NCBI GenBank assembly: GCA_028278205.1
Contig: JANQES010000143.1
Location: 1-64,000 of the forward strand
Length of the DNA: 64,000 nt
From: Rhodothermales bacterium
Lineage (GTDB): Bacteria; Bacteroidota; Rhodothermia; Rhodothermales; Bin80
Reading direction: 5' to 3'
The position numbers and the translations under genes are program-made. The notes beneath the pieces are model-generated. The model was not told the DNA's origin and did not search any database. It saw nothing but the letters and a program-made list of their open reading frames with translations. Shown here one piece after another: positions 40,619-49,425 of the stretch (its first letter is position 1; each line of letters starts with the position of its first letter).

Positions 40619-41755
40619 ATGAGTCGGGGGTTTTTTCTCATCTCCGGCTCATTCTTGCTCCTTCTGCTGTGCCTGATGCTGTTCCCCCCGGCAGCACAGG
40701 CGCAAGCAGATGGAGGAACCGCGCGGCTGAAAGACCTCGTCGTGTTGGAAGGCGCCGCGCCGATGCAACTGACCGGCTACGGCCTCGTCGTGGGTCTCGA
40801 CCGCACGGGCGACCGGGCGCGGGGCAAGCGCGGCGCGCCCTACACCGTGCAGAGCATCGCCAACATGCTGCGTCAGTTCGGCATCACCGTCGATCCGGCG
40901 GTGCTCTCGTCGCGCAACGTCGCTGCGATTATGGCCACGGCCACGATGGACCCGTTCAGCGGCGCCGGCAGCACCATCGACGTGACGATCTCGTCGCTGG
41001 GCGATGCCAAGTCGCTCTCCGGTGGCATCTTGCTTCAGACGCCGTTGCTCAACCCGTTGACGGGCCAGGTCCACGCGATGGCGCAAGGGGCTGTTTCGAC
41101 CAGCGCGGTGCTGGCGGCCAGCAACGGATCGAGCGTCAAGGTCAATCATTCCAACACAGGCCGCGTGCCCAACGGCGCCATCGTGACCGCCGCGCCGCCA
41201 TCGCAGATCGATGCCAACCGGCTGGGCCTCGTGCTGAAACGGCCTGACTTCACCAACGCCATGCGCATCGCCGAGGCCATCAATGCGGCGTTTGCCGATG
41301 CGGCTACCGTGGAGCATCCCGGCCTCGTGCGCCTGACCGTGCCTGCCGCCGACAGTCCCACCGTCTTGCTGGCTGCGCTCGAAAGCCTCGAAATCAATGT
41401 TGACGTGCCGGCGCGCATCGTCATCAACGAACGCACCGGCACCATCGTAGCCGGCGGCGACGTGCGCGTTGGCGAGGTGATGGTGACCTACGGCAGCCTC
41501 ATCGTCTCGACGCAGGCCGACCCGTTCGTCTCGCAGCCGCAGCCGTTCTCGCAAGGAGAAACCGTCGCGGGCACGGCGGCCACGGCTAGCGTTGCGGAAG
41601 AAGGCGCCCGCTCCGTCGTGCTGCCCTCGAACACCGACGTCAACGAACTGGCCGCCGCGCTCAACGAACTCGGCCTGACCGCTCGCGACGTGATTGCCAT
41701 CTTCCAGGCCATCAAACGCGCCGGGGCATTGCAGGGTGAGTTGATAATCCTTTAG
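40619..41755 (+). CDS. flgI: Flagellar P-ring protein FlgI
   Basis: 378 residues. FlgI forms the peptidoglycan-layer ring with the help of FlgA. The signal peptide is FFLISGSFLLLLLCLMLFPP with AQAQ cleavage. Family blocks: RLKDLVVLEGAAPMQLTGYG, LVVGLDRTGDRARG, ANMLRQFGITVDP, NVAAIMATATMDPF, GSTIDVTISSLGDAKSLSGG and ERTGTIVAGGDVRV. An ATG at 40562 overlaps the flgH stop, but 40619 has a GGAAAGAAGAG ribosome site and an ordinary signal peptide, so it is preferred. The end (TARDVIAIFQAIKRAGALQG) is intact. Confidence 0.94.
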   Translation: MSRGFFLISGSFLLLLLCLMLFPPAAQAQADGGTARLKDLVVLEGAAPMQLTGYGLVVGLDRTGDRARGKRGAPYTVQSIANMLRQFGITVDPAVLSSRNVAAIMATATMDPFSGAGSTIDVTISSLGDAKSLSGGILLQTPLLNPLTGQVHAMAQGAVSTSAVLAASNGSSVKVNHSNTGRVPNGAIVTAAPPSQIDANRLGLVLKRPDFTNAMRIAEAINAAFADAATVEHPGLVRLTVPAADSPTVLLAALESLEINVDVPARIVINERTGTIVAGGDVRVGEVMVTYGSLIVSTQADPFVSQPQPFSQGETVAGTAATASVAEEGARSVVLPSNTDVNELAAALNELGLTARDVIAIFQAIKRAGALQGELIIL

Positions 41756-41797
41756 AGAGGGGAGACGTGAATCTTTGACGTTATGCCTTTTTAGGAC

Positions 41798-41871
41798 GGT
41801 CACTAGTCACTGGTCATTAGTCACTGGTTGAACTCAAAGGACTAGTGACCAGTGACCAATGACCAGTGACC
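41798..41871. repeat. Heptad hairpin, GGTCACT family, copy 3 (flgI-flgJ)
   Basis: The left arm GGTCACTAGTCACTGGTCAT continues to TAGTCACTGG. The loop is TTGAACTCAAAGGA and the right arm is CTAGTGACCAGTGACCAATG with GACCAGTGACC. Seven-base steps throughout. Confidence 0.92.
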
Positions 41872-41929
41872 CTGTGCAAACTGCACAACGACAAGGATTT
41901 ATGAAAACGATAGAAGGAAACGAAACATT

Positions 41930-42274
41930 ATGACCATCAACCAACCCGGATCCATCCAGCCGGCAGGCGGCTCCGACGATTTCCGACGGCGCGCATCGAC
42001 GCCGGAGGAGGCGGCGAAGCAGTTCGAGGCCATCCTCGTGCGCCAGTTTGTGGCGGCGATGACCAATGGCCTGTTCAAAGAAGGCCTGGCCGGCGACGAC
42101 GGGCCGGGGTGGATGAAAGGCCAACAAGACGCGCAACGCGACGTGATGACCGACGTGCTGACCGAGCACCTCGTCGAGAGCGGGGCGTTGCGCATTTCGG
42201 ATTTGCTGGTGCGGCGCTGGAAAGGCAGCCAGCCGGCGGATCCGACAACGGCCAATGATCAGGAAAAGAAATGA
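41930..42274 (+). CDS. flgJ: Rod-binding protein FlgJ, N-terminal domain only
   Basis: 114 residues. The rod-capping domain is recognisable: ASTPEEAAKQFEAILVRQFV, AAMTNGLFKEGLAGD and QDAQRDVMTDVLTEHLVESG. The peptidoglycan hydrolase domain that follows in enteric FlgJ is absent, as in many other phyla, so a separate muramidase must open the wall for the rod. An M23 peptidase gene is present at 62.4 kb but not linked. It overlaps flgN by four bases (ATGA), indicating coupled translation. The N-terminal 25 residues are flexible. Confidence 0.88.
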   Translation: MTINQPGSIQPAGGSDDFRRRASTPEEAAKQFEAILVRQFVAAMTNGLFKEGLAGDDGPGWMKGQQDAQRDVMTDVLTEHLVESGALRISDLLVRRWKGSQPADPTTANDQEKK

Positions 42275-42825
42275 ATACATCGTCCTCCATACCGAAGCCG
42301 AGCGGTCCTGACGGGCTCGTACACGGGCTGATTGAGACGCTCCGGCAGGAAGAAGCCGAGTTGATCCAACTGGCGACGCACTTCGAGCATCAGCTCGATG
42401 CGCTCCGCGAACAGCGCCAGGAAGATCACGAACAGGCCATGCACGCCGCCAGCGAGACCATCGGCACGCTCGGCCAATTGCGCGCGCGCCGCGAACGCCA
42501 GACGCGCCTCGTCAGCCGCGTCTTACGCCTCGACGGCGACGACGTCACGCTCCAGCAGCTTGCCGCCGCCATCGACAGCCACCCCGCCACGGGGTCCTGG
42601 GGCGCCGACCTCCTGGAGGCGCGGGCTGCCGTGCGTGATCAGGCCAAAACGACGCGTCGCATGTGCGAACAACTCGACTTTGCGCTCCAGTACGCCGTGG
42701 GCCTCGGGCGCGAGATGTTGCAAGCCATGCAAGACCTCAACAGGCCGCCTACGTCGGTCTACACCGCCACGGGCCATACCTCCCGCGCCGCCGTGCCACG
42801 TTCGTTAGTCAACAAGGTGGGATGA
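42271..42825 (+). CDS. flgN: Flagellar hook-filament junction chaperone FlgN family protein
   Basis: 184 residues, largely helical: LVHGLIETLRQEEAELIQLA, HFEHQLDALREQRQEDHEQA, then TLGQLRARRERQTRLVSRVL and RAAVRDQAKTTRRMCEQLDF. The C-terminal YTATG stretch is the Tyr-Gly element common in FlgN proteins. FlgN binds FlgK and FlgL before export, and flgK and flgL follow directly. It starts inside the end of flgJ. Identity is by helical pattern and context, since FlgN sequences diverge; it is moderately certain. Confidence 0.8.
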   Translation: MNTSSSIPKPSGPDGLVHGLIETLRQEEAELIQLATHFEHQLDALREQRQEDHEQAMHAASETIGTLGQLRARRERQTRLVSRVLRLDGDDVTLQQLAAAIDSHPATGSWGADLLEARAAVRDQAKTTRRMCEQLDFALQYAVGLGREMLQAMQDLNRPPTSVYTATGHTSRAAVPRSLVNKVG

Positions 42826-42830
42826 GAAAC

Positions 42831-42883
42831 GGTTCAAGATTCAAAGTTTCTCGGTAATCAACCTTGAACTTTGAACCTTGAAC
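42831..42883. repeat. TTCAAAG-type hairpin between flgN and flgK
   Basis: GGTTCAAGATTCAAAGTT at 42831-42848 faces AACCTTGAACTTTGAACCTT at 42860-42879 (with GAAC after it). Arms step by seven to eight bases. The flgK ATG follows 18 bases later. Confidence 0.8.
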
Positions 42884-42901
42884 GCGAAAAAAGAGCATGC
42901 C

Positions 42902-44290
42902 ATGAGCATCAACCAGTTGATAGAGATCAGCCGCCGGTCGTTCCGGGTTTTTAACGGGGCGATGAACACGGTCAGCCAGAACATAGCCAACGCCAACACG
43001 CCCGGCTATAACCGCCGCCGTGTGACGTTGCAGGCCGACTCGATTGCCTCGCCCGGCGTCATCATGCCCACGCCGCCCAACACGGCCACCGGCACCGGTG
43101 TGTCGATTCAATCCTACGAGCGCGTGCGCGACGGGCTGCTGGCCGCCGCCGGATGGGATGCGCATACCTCGCTCGGTGCGGCGCAGGAAGACCAGCGCTT
43201 GCTCAGCGCCCTCGAAGGCATCTTCCCGCCCGGTGAAGGCTCGCTCGGCAGCCAGTTGAATGATTTCTGGAACGCCTGGGACGACCTGGCCGACAACCCC
43301 ACCAACAACGGCGTTCGGCTCTCGCTCCGAAGCAAAGCCTCCGGGCTGGTCTCTACGCTCAACCGCACCGACGAAGCGTTGTCGTTGCTTCAGGAAGGCA
43401 CCGTCTCGGTCCTCAGTGTGGGCGTCGGTGAGATGAATGCGAAATTGAACGAAATCGGCGAACTCAACAAGTCGATTCAGGCGGCGCGCAACAGCGGCTC
43501 GCCCGATCTCGTGGCCGAGGATAAGCGCGATCTCTTGCTGAAAGAACTGTCGGCTTTTGCGCCGGTGCGTATGCAAGAAGACGCCGAGACCGGCTATACC
43601 GTCACCATCCACGGCATGACGGCTGTGCAGGGCGATAAGGTCTTCGAGATGAACCTCGACACCTCCGGCCCGACGCCGCGCGTGCTCTTCGGCGATACGA
43701 ACGTCGAATACGATGCCCCGGCGGGCGAAGACGGCAAGCTCGGCGCGTGGCTGCGCACGTTGAACCAGACACTGCCTGACACGCGCGCGGCCCTCGACGC
43801 CATGACCAACGCCCTCGTCACCGAAGTCAACGCCCTCCACAGTGCTGGCTACGGCCTCGATGGCGGCACCGGGCGCGACTTTTTCGATCCCGCTGCGCTC
43901 TCTGCCGGATCCGTCCGCCTCTCCGCCGACGTCCTCGGCGACAGCGCTGCCATCGCCGCCTCCGGCGACCCGGCGGCCCAGGGCGACAACGCCGTGGCGC
44001 TCGGCATCGCCGGGTTGCGCGCGCAGCCCTTGATCGGCGGCAGCGACACCATCGAGTCCTTCGCCACCAACCTCGTGGCCGACATCGGCGCGAGCGTGCA
44101 GAAAGCCTCGTTGCAGGCCGTCGGCCACGCCGCCGTGGTCGATCATCTGGCCGGCATGGAACTCGGCGTCTCCGGCGTCTCGCTCGACGAGGAGATGACC
44201 AACCTGATTCAGTATCAACAAGCCTTCGCCGCCTCAGCCCGCGTGCTCGACACGGCGCAGCAGATGTTTGATACGCTCTTAGCCTTGTAA
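42902..44290 (+). CDS. flgK: Hook-filament junction protein FlgK
   Basis: 462 residues. FlgK is the first junction protein between hook and filament. Family blocks: RVFNGAMNTVSQNIANANTP with GYNRRRVTLQ at the start, LNDFWNAWDDLADNPTNNGV, RLSLRSKASGLVSTLNRTDE in the D1 domain and, at the end, GVSGVSLDEEMTNLIQYQQA with FAASARVLDTAQQMFDTLLA. ATG 42902 gives MSINQLIEISRRSF; a longer frame from 42878 is less likely because it begins in repeat sequence. The filament and cap genes fliC and fliD are not in this window, so they lie elsewhere. Confidence 0.94.
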   Translation: MSINQLIEISRRSFRVFNGAMNTVSQNIANANTPGYNRRRVTLQADSIASPGVIMPTPPNTATGTGVSIQSYERVRDGLLAAAGWDAHTSLGAAQEDQRLLSALEGIFPPGEGSLGSQLNDFWNAWDDLADNPTNNGVRLSLRSKASGLVSTLNRTDEALSLLQEGTVSVLSVGVGEMNAKLNEIGELNKSIQAARNSGSPDLVAEDKRDLLLKELSAFAPVRMQEDAETGYTVTIHGMTAVQGDKVFEMNLDTSGPTPRVLFGDTNVEYDAPAGEDGKLGAWLRTLNQTLPDTRAALDAMTNALVTEVNALHSAGYGLDGGTGRDFFDPAALSAGSVRLSADVLGDSAAIAASGDPAAQGDNAVALGIAGLRAQPLIGGSDTIESFATNLVADIGASVQKASLQAVGHAAVVDHLAGMELGVSGVSLDEEMTNLIQYQQAFAASARVLDTAQQMFDTLLAL

Positions 44291-44342
44291 ATCAAACCGA
44301 GTTAATCCTGAGCGTTTTGCTGTAAGTCCGGCTTCGTTGCAT

Positions 44343-44406
44343 AGTCACTGGTCACTGGTTTTTGAAAAAGACCCTCACCAGTGACCAATGACCAGTGACC
44401 GATGAC
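44343..44406. repeat. Heptad hairpin, GGTCACT family, copy 4 (flgK-flgL)
   Basis: The left arm AGTCACTGGTCACTGG and the right arm CACCAGTGACCAATGACCAG with TGACC flank the loop TTTTTGAAAAAGACCCT. Seven-base steps. It stands 58 bases before the flgL ATG. Confidence 0.9.
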
Positions 44407-44463
44407 AACGTCATCATCGGCAAAACACCCAGGCCCACCTCGGCCTTATAAACACAGCACACC

Positions 44464-45369
44464 ATGATGTCCATCAACCTCTCCCGCGAACGGAGTTTAT
44501 CATCGGCGGCCTCGGAGCGCGCCCTGGAACGGGTACGGCGTGATATGGCGCGGTTGCAGGAACAGATGAGCACCGGGCTGCGCGTCAACCGCGCTTCGGA
44601 CGACGCCCCGGCCTTCATTGAGGCACGCCATATGGAACGGTTAAATAATCAATACGACCAATACCTGCGCACCATCAATTCGGCGGAGTCGTGGACGGAT
44701 CATACCCAGGATGCCATCAACGATATCGCTGACCGCGTCACCGAAGCCTACGAACACGGCATCCGCGCCAAGAGCGATACCTTTGACGCCAGCAACCGCG
44801 ACGCCGAGGCTAACCTCGTCGAGGCGATGCTGACCGAAGTCGTCGATCTGCTCAACAGCAAAAACGGCGACGAATATGTTTTTGCCGGCACCAACACCAC
44901 AGTCAAGCCTTTCAACCAGACGCCCGGCGGAGTCGTCTACAACGGCAACGACATGGGGCGGACGCGCCAGATCGGCGACGACCAGAAGATCGACGTCAAC
45001 ATCACCGGCGAGAGCCTTCACGACACCGGCGCCGGCTTCACCGTCACCGAAAGCCTTCAAGAACTCGCCGACGCCATCCGCAGCGGCGACCAGGCGCTGA
45101 TGGAGACCGCCCTCGAAAACGTCACCACCGCCCGCAACCACGTCCTCGACCGCGGCGCTGAAGCCGGCGGCATCGCCAACCGGCTCGACCTGGCCGCCAC
45201 GCAGCTTCGCGACGCCTCGGTCCGCGTGACCACCCGGCGCTCTCAACTCGAAGACGTAGACATGGCCGAGGCCATCCTAGACTACCAGCGCGCGCAGACC
45301 GGCTTCGAGGCCGCGCTCAAAGTGACGGCTTCAGTTTTGCAAACGTCGCTGCTCGATTATCTCCGCTGA
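44464..45369 (+). CDS. flgL: Hook-filament junction protein FlgL
   Basis: 301 residues, flagellin-like. FlgL is the second junction protein, joining FlgK to the filament. It has SAASERALERVRRDMARLQE, QMSTGLRVNRASDDAPAFIE and NQYDQYLRTINSAESW in the N-terminal coiled coil, a central variable domain with NSKNGDEYVFAGTNT, and the C-terminal helix EAILDYQRAQTGFEAALKVT with ASVLQTSLLDYLR. An ATG at 44467 is also possible. It is too different from true flagellin to be fliC. It is the last flagellar gene of the run. Confidence 0.92.
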   Translation: MMSINLSRERSLSSAASERALERVRRDMARLQEQMSTGLRVNRASDDAPAFIEARHMERLNNQYDQYLRTINSAESWTDHTQDAINDIADRVTEAYEHGIRAKSDTFDASNRDAEANLVEAMLTEVVDLLNSKNGDEYVFAGTNTTVKPFNQTPGGVVYNGNDMGRTRQIGDDQKIDVNITGESLHDTGAGFTVTESLQELADAIRSGDQALMETALENVTTARNHVLDRGAEAGGIANRLDLAATQLRDASVRVTTRRSQLEDVDMAEAILDYQRAQTGFEAALKVTASVLQTSLLDYLR

Positions 45370-45376
45370 TTGATTC

Positions 45377-45393
45377 AGGCACAATGATTGTTA
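45377..45393 (+). promoter_or_regulatory. -24/-12-like element upstream of the HDOD gene
   Basis: AGGCAC, five bases (AATGA), TTGTTA. GG at 45378-45379 and GT at 45390-45391 keep the ten-base spacing. It lies in the 55-base gap between flgL and the HDOD gene, 33 bases before the ATG. Confidence 0.45.
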
Positions 45394-45424
45394 GGAATTG
45401 AAGCGTGCTTAGGACGGGATACCA

Positions 45425-46429
45425 ATGAATAGCAAGAAATCATCATCGAAGGCGACGAAGGCCACGCTCGGACGGCTCGAACTGCGATGCCCGCCGCTTC
45501 CGCAGACCCTGCTGGAAGCGACGAAGCTCATCGACAAGCCGGAGCAACTCGAAGTGGGGCCGGTCACCGAAATGGTTCAACGCGATCCGATCGTCGTGGC
45601 GAAGCTGTTGCATATCGTCAACTCGGCGTATTACGGATTGCGGCGGACCATCAACAGCGTCGAGCGGACGGTGGTCATGCTCGGCCCGGTGGCTGTTACC
45701 GGCATCGTCGTCGGAATGAACATTCTCAAGCTGAATTCCATCCTCGACGGCCCCGCCGGGCGATGCTTCGACCGGCTGATCCGGCATAGTATTTCGACGG
45801 CTTTTCTGCTGCGGCATCTGCTCGAAGGCTTGCCCCGGCAGCGCCGGAGCAAAAGCCCCGCCGGACGCGTCGGCGTGAGCTTTACAGCCGGTTTATTGCA
45901 CGATTTCGGCAAAATTATCCTCGTTTACAACTATCCCGAAGAAGCCGTCGCCCTCTACGAAGAACGAACCCTGGCCGAGCAACTCAACGAACCGGACGTG
46001 CGCGACCTCGAACAACTCGTCTTCGGCTGCGACCATACCGAGGCCGGCGAGTACGTCGCGCGCAAACTCGGCTTCCCCGATTCGCTCACCGACGTCATCC
46101 GGCTGCACCACGCCGCCGACCGGCCCACCGGCGAGGCCGAAACCGACCGGCTCGTGCGCACCACCGCCGCGGCCAACCTGGCCTCCAAGGCGATGGGCTA
46201 CGCCTTCGACCGGGTCGTGGATTGGGAAACTGCCCTGGCCGATCCGATCTGGCAACAGATCATCGACGAGGATCTGCCCCACCTTGAAACCCCCGGCGCG
46301 TTGGTCGAAGACCTGCTCGGACAGCAGGAACATCTCGATCTCTACGTCAGCGCCATGACCACCCGCCCCGACCTCGGCGGCGGAAAGAACTTATCGCCTG
46401 TGAAGAAAAAGTTGCCGTATCGATTGTAA
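45425..46429 (+). CDS. HDOD-domain protein
   Basis: 334 residues. The HDOD domain (about 20-225) is visible in LPQTLLEATKLIDKPEQLEV, VQRDPIVVAKLLHIVNSAYY, GLRRTINSVERTVVMLGPVA and FTAGLLHDFGKIILVYNYPE. Helices with LEQLVFGCDHTEAGEYVARK and VIRLHHAADRP follow. HDOD proteins are HD-like output domains in signalling and motility control. LLHDFGK keeps the HD pair, which many HDOD proteins have lost, so phosphohydrolase activity is possible but not established. It is next to the flagellar genes under its own promoter-like element, suggesting motility regulation. Confidence 0.85.
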   Translation: MNSKKSSSKATKATLGRLELRCPPLPQTLLEATKLIDKPEQLEVGPVTEMVQRDPIVVAKLLHIVNSAYYGLRRTINSVERTVVMLGPVAVTGIVVGMNILKLNSILDGPAGRCFDRLIRHSISTAFLLRHLLEGLPRQRRSKSPAGRVGVSFTAGLLHDFGKIILVYNYPEEAVALYEERTLAEQLNEPDVRDLEQLVFGCDHTEAGEYVARKLGFPDSLTDVIRLHHAADRPTGEAETDRLVRTTAAANLASKAMGYAFDRVVDWETALADPIWQQIIDEDLPHLETPGALVEDLLGQQEHLDLYVSAMTTRPDLGGGKNLSPVKKKLPYRL

Positions 46430-46896
46430 AGGACGTGCTTGCCGTATCGCTCGCCGTTTTCGTGCAGGACCCCGGGTAGTGCCTGCAGCGTCGTGCGGAG
46501 TAAGTTGGACCGTCCGTTTGAGGTCGCCGCAGTATCTCGAAGCACGTTACTTACAAAAGCCTCACTTCGGCTTCCGCGCCGGAGTGAGGCTTTTCGGCGT
46601 TTTTTCGCTGGAACCGCTTCCTTTCTGTTACGCTAATGTGAAGTTATGATGAAACATAGAGTTTTAAGAATTTATAGACCGAATCTTAAAATCTTTAGTT
46701 AAAAACAGTCTGAAAGGGCTTTTGTGTTAAATTTTTTAGGTAAAAAGACAGAAATCCTTCTTTGAAGTTTACAGGAAGCGCTACCGGGAAAAACAGGCCG
46801 CAACACGGGCATCGGTCTTTGTTCGGCAGGGGGGAGTTGATCAAAGATTCTGAGATCCCTTTATTTACGGACCACTTAACGCCGATAACCACTTTT
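46430..46896. other. Gap between the HDOD gene and the amino-acid operon
   Basis: About 467 bases. The left part holds the terminator at 46555. From about 46630 to 46760 the sequence turns A/T-rich (for example TTAAAATCTTTAGTTAAAAA) and is the likely promoter region of the branched-chain operon, although no -35/-10 pair can be fixed. A reverse ORF at 46342-46545 has no recognisable content. Confidence 0.5.
46555..46602. terminator. Bidirectional intrinsic terminator after the HDOD gene
   Basis: AAAAGCCTCACTTCGG and CCGGAGTGAGGCTTTT pair over 16 bases with one wobble around an eight-base loop. Flanking A4 and T4 runs are part of the stem, and another T run follows at 46600. It separates the motility region from the amino-acid operon. 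Confidence 0.8.
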
Positions 46897-47091
46897 ATGA
46901 CGCACCGCACCGCCCATACCGCTCTTGCTATGCAACTCGCCGCGAGCGAGCCGAGCGTGGTGCGTGCTGCTGTGGTGTCGGTACCTGCCTCTCTACTTGT
47001 TGTAGGGATCGCCGTGTTGGAGAACAGCCTTGAGCTAGGTCTGCTCATTCTAATTATTGTTCTCCTGATTAGCCTTCTTCTTGTAGGCTAA
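46897..47091 (+). CDS. Leu/Ile/Val-rich 64-codon ORF, possible attenuation leader of the ilv-leu operon
   Basis: 64 residues with 30 Leu, Ile or Val. The end reads LGLLILIIVLLISLLLVG, with the codons CTT, CTA, ATT, GTT and GTA that neighbouring genes use less than CTG, CTC and ATC. It precedes the branched-chain operon, where leader peptides of this kind control attenuation in other bacteria. Its position and residue bias fit that idea. However, I see no clear terminator/antiterminator pair after it, only a weak 10-bp complementarity (GGTCGATCCC near 47100 against GGGGTTGACC near 47152). A small membrane protein is the alternative. The frame is open up to 46762. Confidence 0.45.
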   Translation: MTHRTAHTALAMQLAASEPSVVRAAVVSVPASLLVVGIAVLENSLELGLLILIIVLLISLLLVG

Positions 47092-47163
47092 GTACACCGG
47101 TCGATCCCATTGCCAATCACGCAACACCTTAAGTGAACGCATCGTGGGGTTGACCAAACCCAG

Positions 47164-47451
47164 ATGACGATGCACCCTCCACGCCCGATGCGAAGCGACA
47201 CGGTCAAGCGCGGTTTTAAACGCGCCCGGCACCGCAGCTTGCTCAAAGCCACCAGCGCTATCAAATGCGACGGCGGTTTCGAGAAGCCGTTCATCGGCAT
47301 CTGTACCAGCACTATGGATTTGAATCCAGGGCACGTTCACCTGCATGAATTCGGCCAGCTCGCCAGGGCGACGGTACGCGAAGCAGGGGGCGTGCCTTTC
47401 GAATTTTATACCATCGGCGACGACGATGGAAACTGCTATCCGGTGATCTAG
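47164..47451 (+). pseudogene. ilvD: Decayed ilvD (dihydroxy-acid dehydratase) N-terminal fragment
   Basis: The 95-residue frame reads MRSDTVKRGFKRARHRSLLK, GFEKPFIGICTSTMDLNPGH, VHLHEFGQLARATVREAGGV and PFEFYTIGDDDG. This follows the first 90 residues of IlvD, which has about 560. After that the frame hits a stop and the rest of the gene is not recognisable before ilvB at 47611. So only the 5' end remains. An intact ilvD must lie elsewhere if the pathway works. The position before ilvB suggests an ancestral ilvD-ilvB-ilvN-ilvC order. Confidence 0.8.
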
Positions 47452-47610
47452 ATGATCCAGTTTCTTCATAAAACCTACTGCGTGCTTCATACCGCGTATT
47501 GCCTGATAGGGGAAGCCCTTCGCGATGTGCAGGATGACGCGCGTGCTGAGCGTGACCCCTGAAACCCGTCATAACGGAGACCACCCTCGACCGGTTAACT
47601 CACACAAACC

Positions 47611-49413
47611 ATGCGATACGACACCCATACCAAGACGAAGGCTACCCAGTACGCCGGCGATAGTTTGCCGGCGTCGGATACCACGGTGAAGGCCAATCAG
47701 CAGGTGATGAGCGGGGCGGAGATCTTTCTCCGCTCACTAGAGGCCGAAGGCGTCAAGGTCGTCTTCGGGCATCCCGGCGGCGCGGTTATCAAGATTTACG
47801 ACGAGATGGCGCGCATCAAGCCGAATTTTACGCATGTGCTCGTCCGGCATGAGCAGGGGGGCACGCATGCCGCCGAAGGCTATGCCAAGGCCACCGGCAA
47901 GGTCGGTACCGTCCTCGTGACCAGCGGGCCGGGCGCCACCAACACCGTCACCGGCATCGCCGACGCCTACATGGATTCGGTGCCTATCGTTGTGTTTACG
48001 GGGCAGGTGCCTACGCACCTGATCGGCAACGACGCTTTTCAGGAATGCGACACCATCGGCGTGACGCGGTCGATCACCAAGCACAGCTTCCTCGTGCGCG
48101 ATGTCAACGACCTCGCCCGCACGGTCAAGGAGGCCTATCACATCGCCAGGACAGGGCGGCCCGGCCCGGTGGTGGTCGATTTGCCGAAGGATGTTTTGCT
48201 GGCCGAGGCGGCGTTCCACTATCCCGAACACGTGTCGATGCGTGGGTATTCGTTTCCGGTGGAGGGGCGACAGGATAAGATCGAGCGGGCGGCGCGCATG
48301 ATTGCCCGGTCGCGCAGGCCGCTGTTTTACGTCGGCGGCGGGGCCGTCAACGGCGGCGCTTCCGAAATCTTGACGGAGATGGCTCGCCACGCCCACATCC
48401 CGGTGACGACGACGCTGCACGGCCTCGGCGCCTTCCCCGAAGACGACCCACTGGCGCTGCGGATGCTGGGCATGCACGGCACGTGGTGGGCCAACCAGGC
48501 CGTTCAGAATTGCGACCTGATCATCGCCGTCGGCGCGCGCTTCGACGACCGTGTCACGGGCAAGCTCGATTCGTGGGCGCCCTACGCCAAGGTCATCCAC
48601 ATCGAGATCGATCAGTCGTGCATCTCGAAAAACGTCTTTGCCGATTGCGCCATCCTGGGCGATGTCAAGACGGTGCTCGAACAACTGCGCCCGTACGTCG
48701 ATGAAAAAGACACCTCGGAGTGGCTTGCGGAGATTGAGGAGTGGCGGCAAGAGTGCCCGCTCAAGTACAAGAAAGATGACACGTTGCGCGCGCAGTACGT
48801 CATCGAGAGCCTGCGCGACAAGACCGAGGGCCACGCCTGCGTGCTCACCGACGTGGGCCAGCATCAGATGTGGACGGCGCAGTATTTCCGTTTCCTTCAC
48901 CCGCGCACGCACATCACCTCCGGCGGCCTCGGCACGATGGGTTTCGGCATGCCGGCGGCCATGGGCGCGGCCTTCGGCCTGCGCGAGATGGGCAGCGAGA
49001 TGCCGGTCGTCTGCATCAGCGGCGACGGCGGCTTTGTGATGAATGCGCAGGAGATGAGCGTGGCGGCGGCGCACAAGCTGCCGCTCAAGCTCGCCGTCAT
49101 CAACAACCGCTTCCTCGGCATGGTGCGGCAGTGGCAGGAACTCTTCCACGAAGAACGCTACAGCCACACCGACCTCTCGGACACCAACCCCGACTTCGTC
49201 AAGCTGGCCGAGGCCAATCACTGTGTGGGCCTGCGCGCCACCACGCCCGAAGAGGCCCGCGCCATCATCGAAGAAGCCTGGACCATCAACGACCGGCCTG
49301 TCTTGATGGAATTCCAGGTGGCCAAAGAAGAGATGGTCTTCCCGATGGTGCCCGCCGGAGCCGCCACCGGCGAGATGATTACGGAGCGGCTGACGCCTGA
49401 TTCGTTTGTTTGA
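47611..49413 (+). CDS. ilvB: Acetolactate synthase large subunit IlvB
   Basis: 600 residues. The ThDP-dependent enzyme condenses two pyruvates, or pyruvate with 2-oxobutyrate, in valine and isoleucine synthesis. Catalytic Glu lies in VLVRHEQGGTHAAEGYAKAT. The ThDP-binding region is CISGDGGFVMNAQEMSVAAA, with NNRFLGMVRQWQELF after it. The FAD-binding middle domain has LRMLGMHGTWWANQAVQNCD and LIIAVGARFDDRVTGKLDSW. The N-terminal 35 residues before MSGAEIFLRSLEAEGV are an unconserved extension, so a start at 47707 is possible. The small subunit follows. Confidence 0.95.
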   Translation: MRYDTHTKTKATQYAGDSLPASDTTVKANQQVMSGAEIFLRSLEAEGVKVVFGHPGGAVIKIYDEMARIKPNFTHVLVRHEQGGTHAAEGYAKATGKVGTVLVTSGPGATNTVTGIADAYMDSVPIVVFTGQVPTHLIGNDAFQECDTIGVTRSITKHSFLVRDVNDLARTVKEAYHIARTGRPGPVVVDLPKDVLLAEAAFHYPEHVSMRGYSFPVEGRQDKIERAARMIARSRRPLFYVGGGAVNGGASEILTEMARHAHIPVTTTLHGLGAFPEDDPLALRMLGMHGTWWANQAVQNCDLIIAVGARFDDRVTGKLDSWAPYAKVIHIEIDQSCISKNVFADCAILGDVKTVLEQLRPYVDEKDTSEWLAEIEEWRQECPLKYKKDDTLRAQYVIESLRDKTEGHACVLTDVGQHQMWTAQYFRFLHPRTHITSGGLGTMGFGMPAAMGAAFGLREMGSEMPVVCISGDGGFVMNAQEMSVAAAHKLPLKLAVINNRFLGMVRQWQELFHEERYSHTDLSDTNPDFVKLAEANHCVGLRATTPEEARAIIEEAWTINDRPVLMEFQVAKEEMVFPMVPAGAATGEMITERLTPDSFV

Positions 49414-49425
49414 TTGTGTGGACAT

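Noticed and set aside
46342..46545. Reverse ORF of 67 codons at the end of the HDOD gene
   Set aside because: It lies partly opposite the HDOD coding region, has no family resemblance and no ribosome site.
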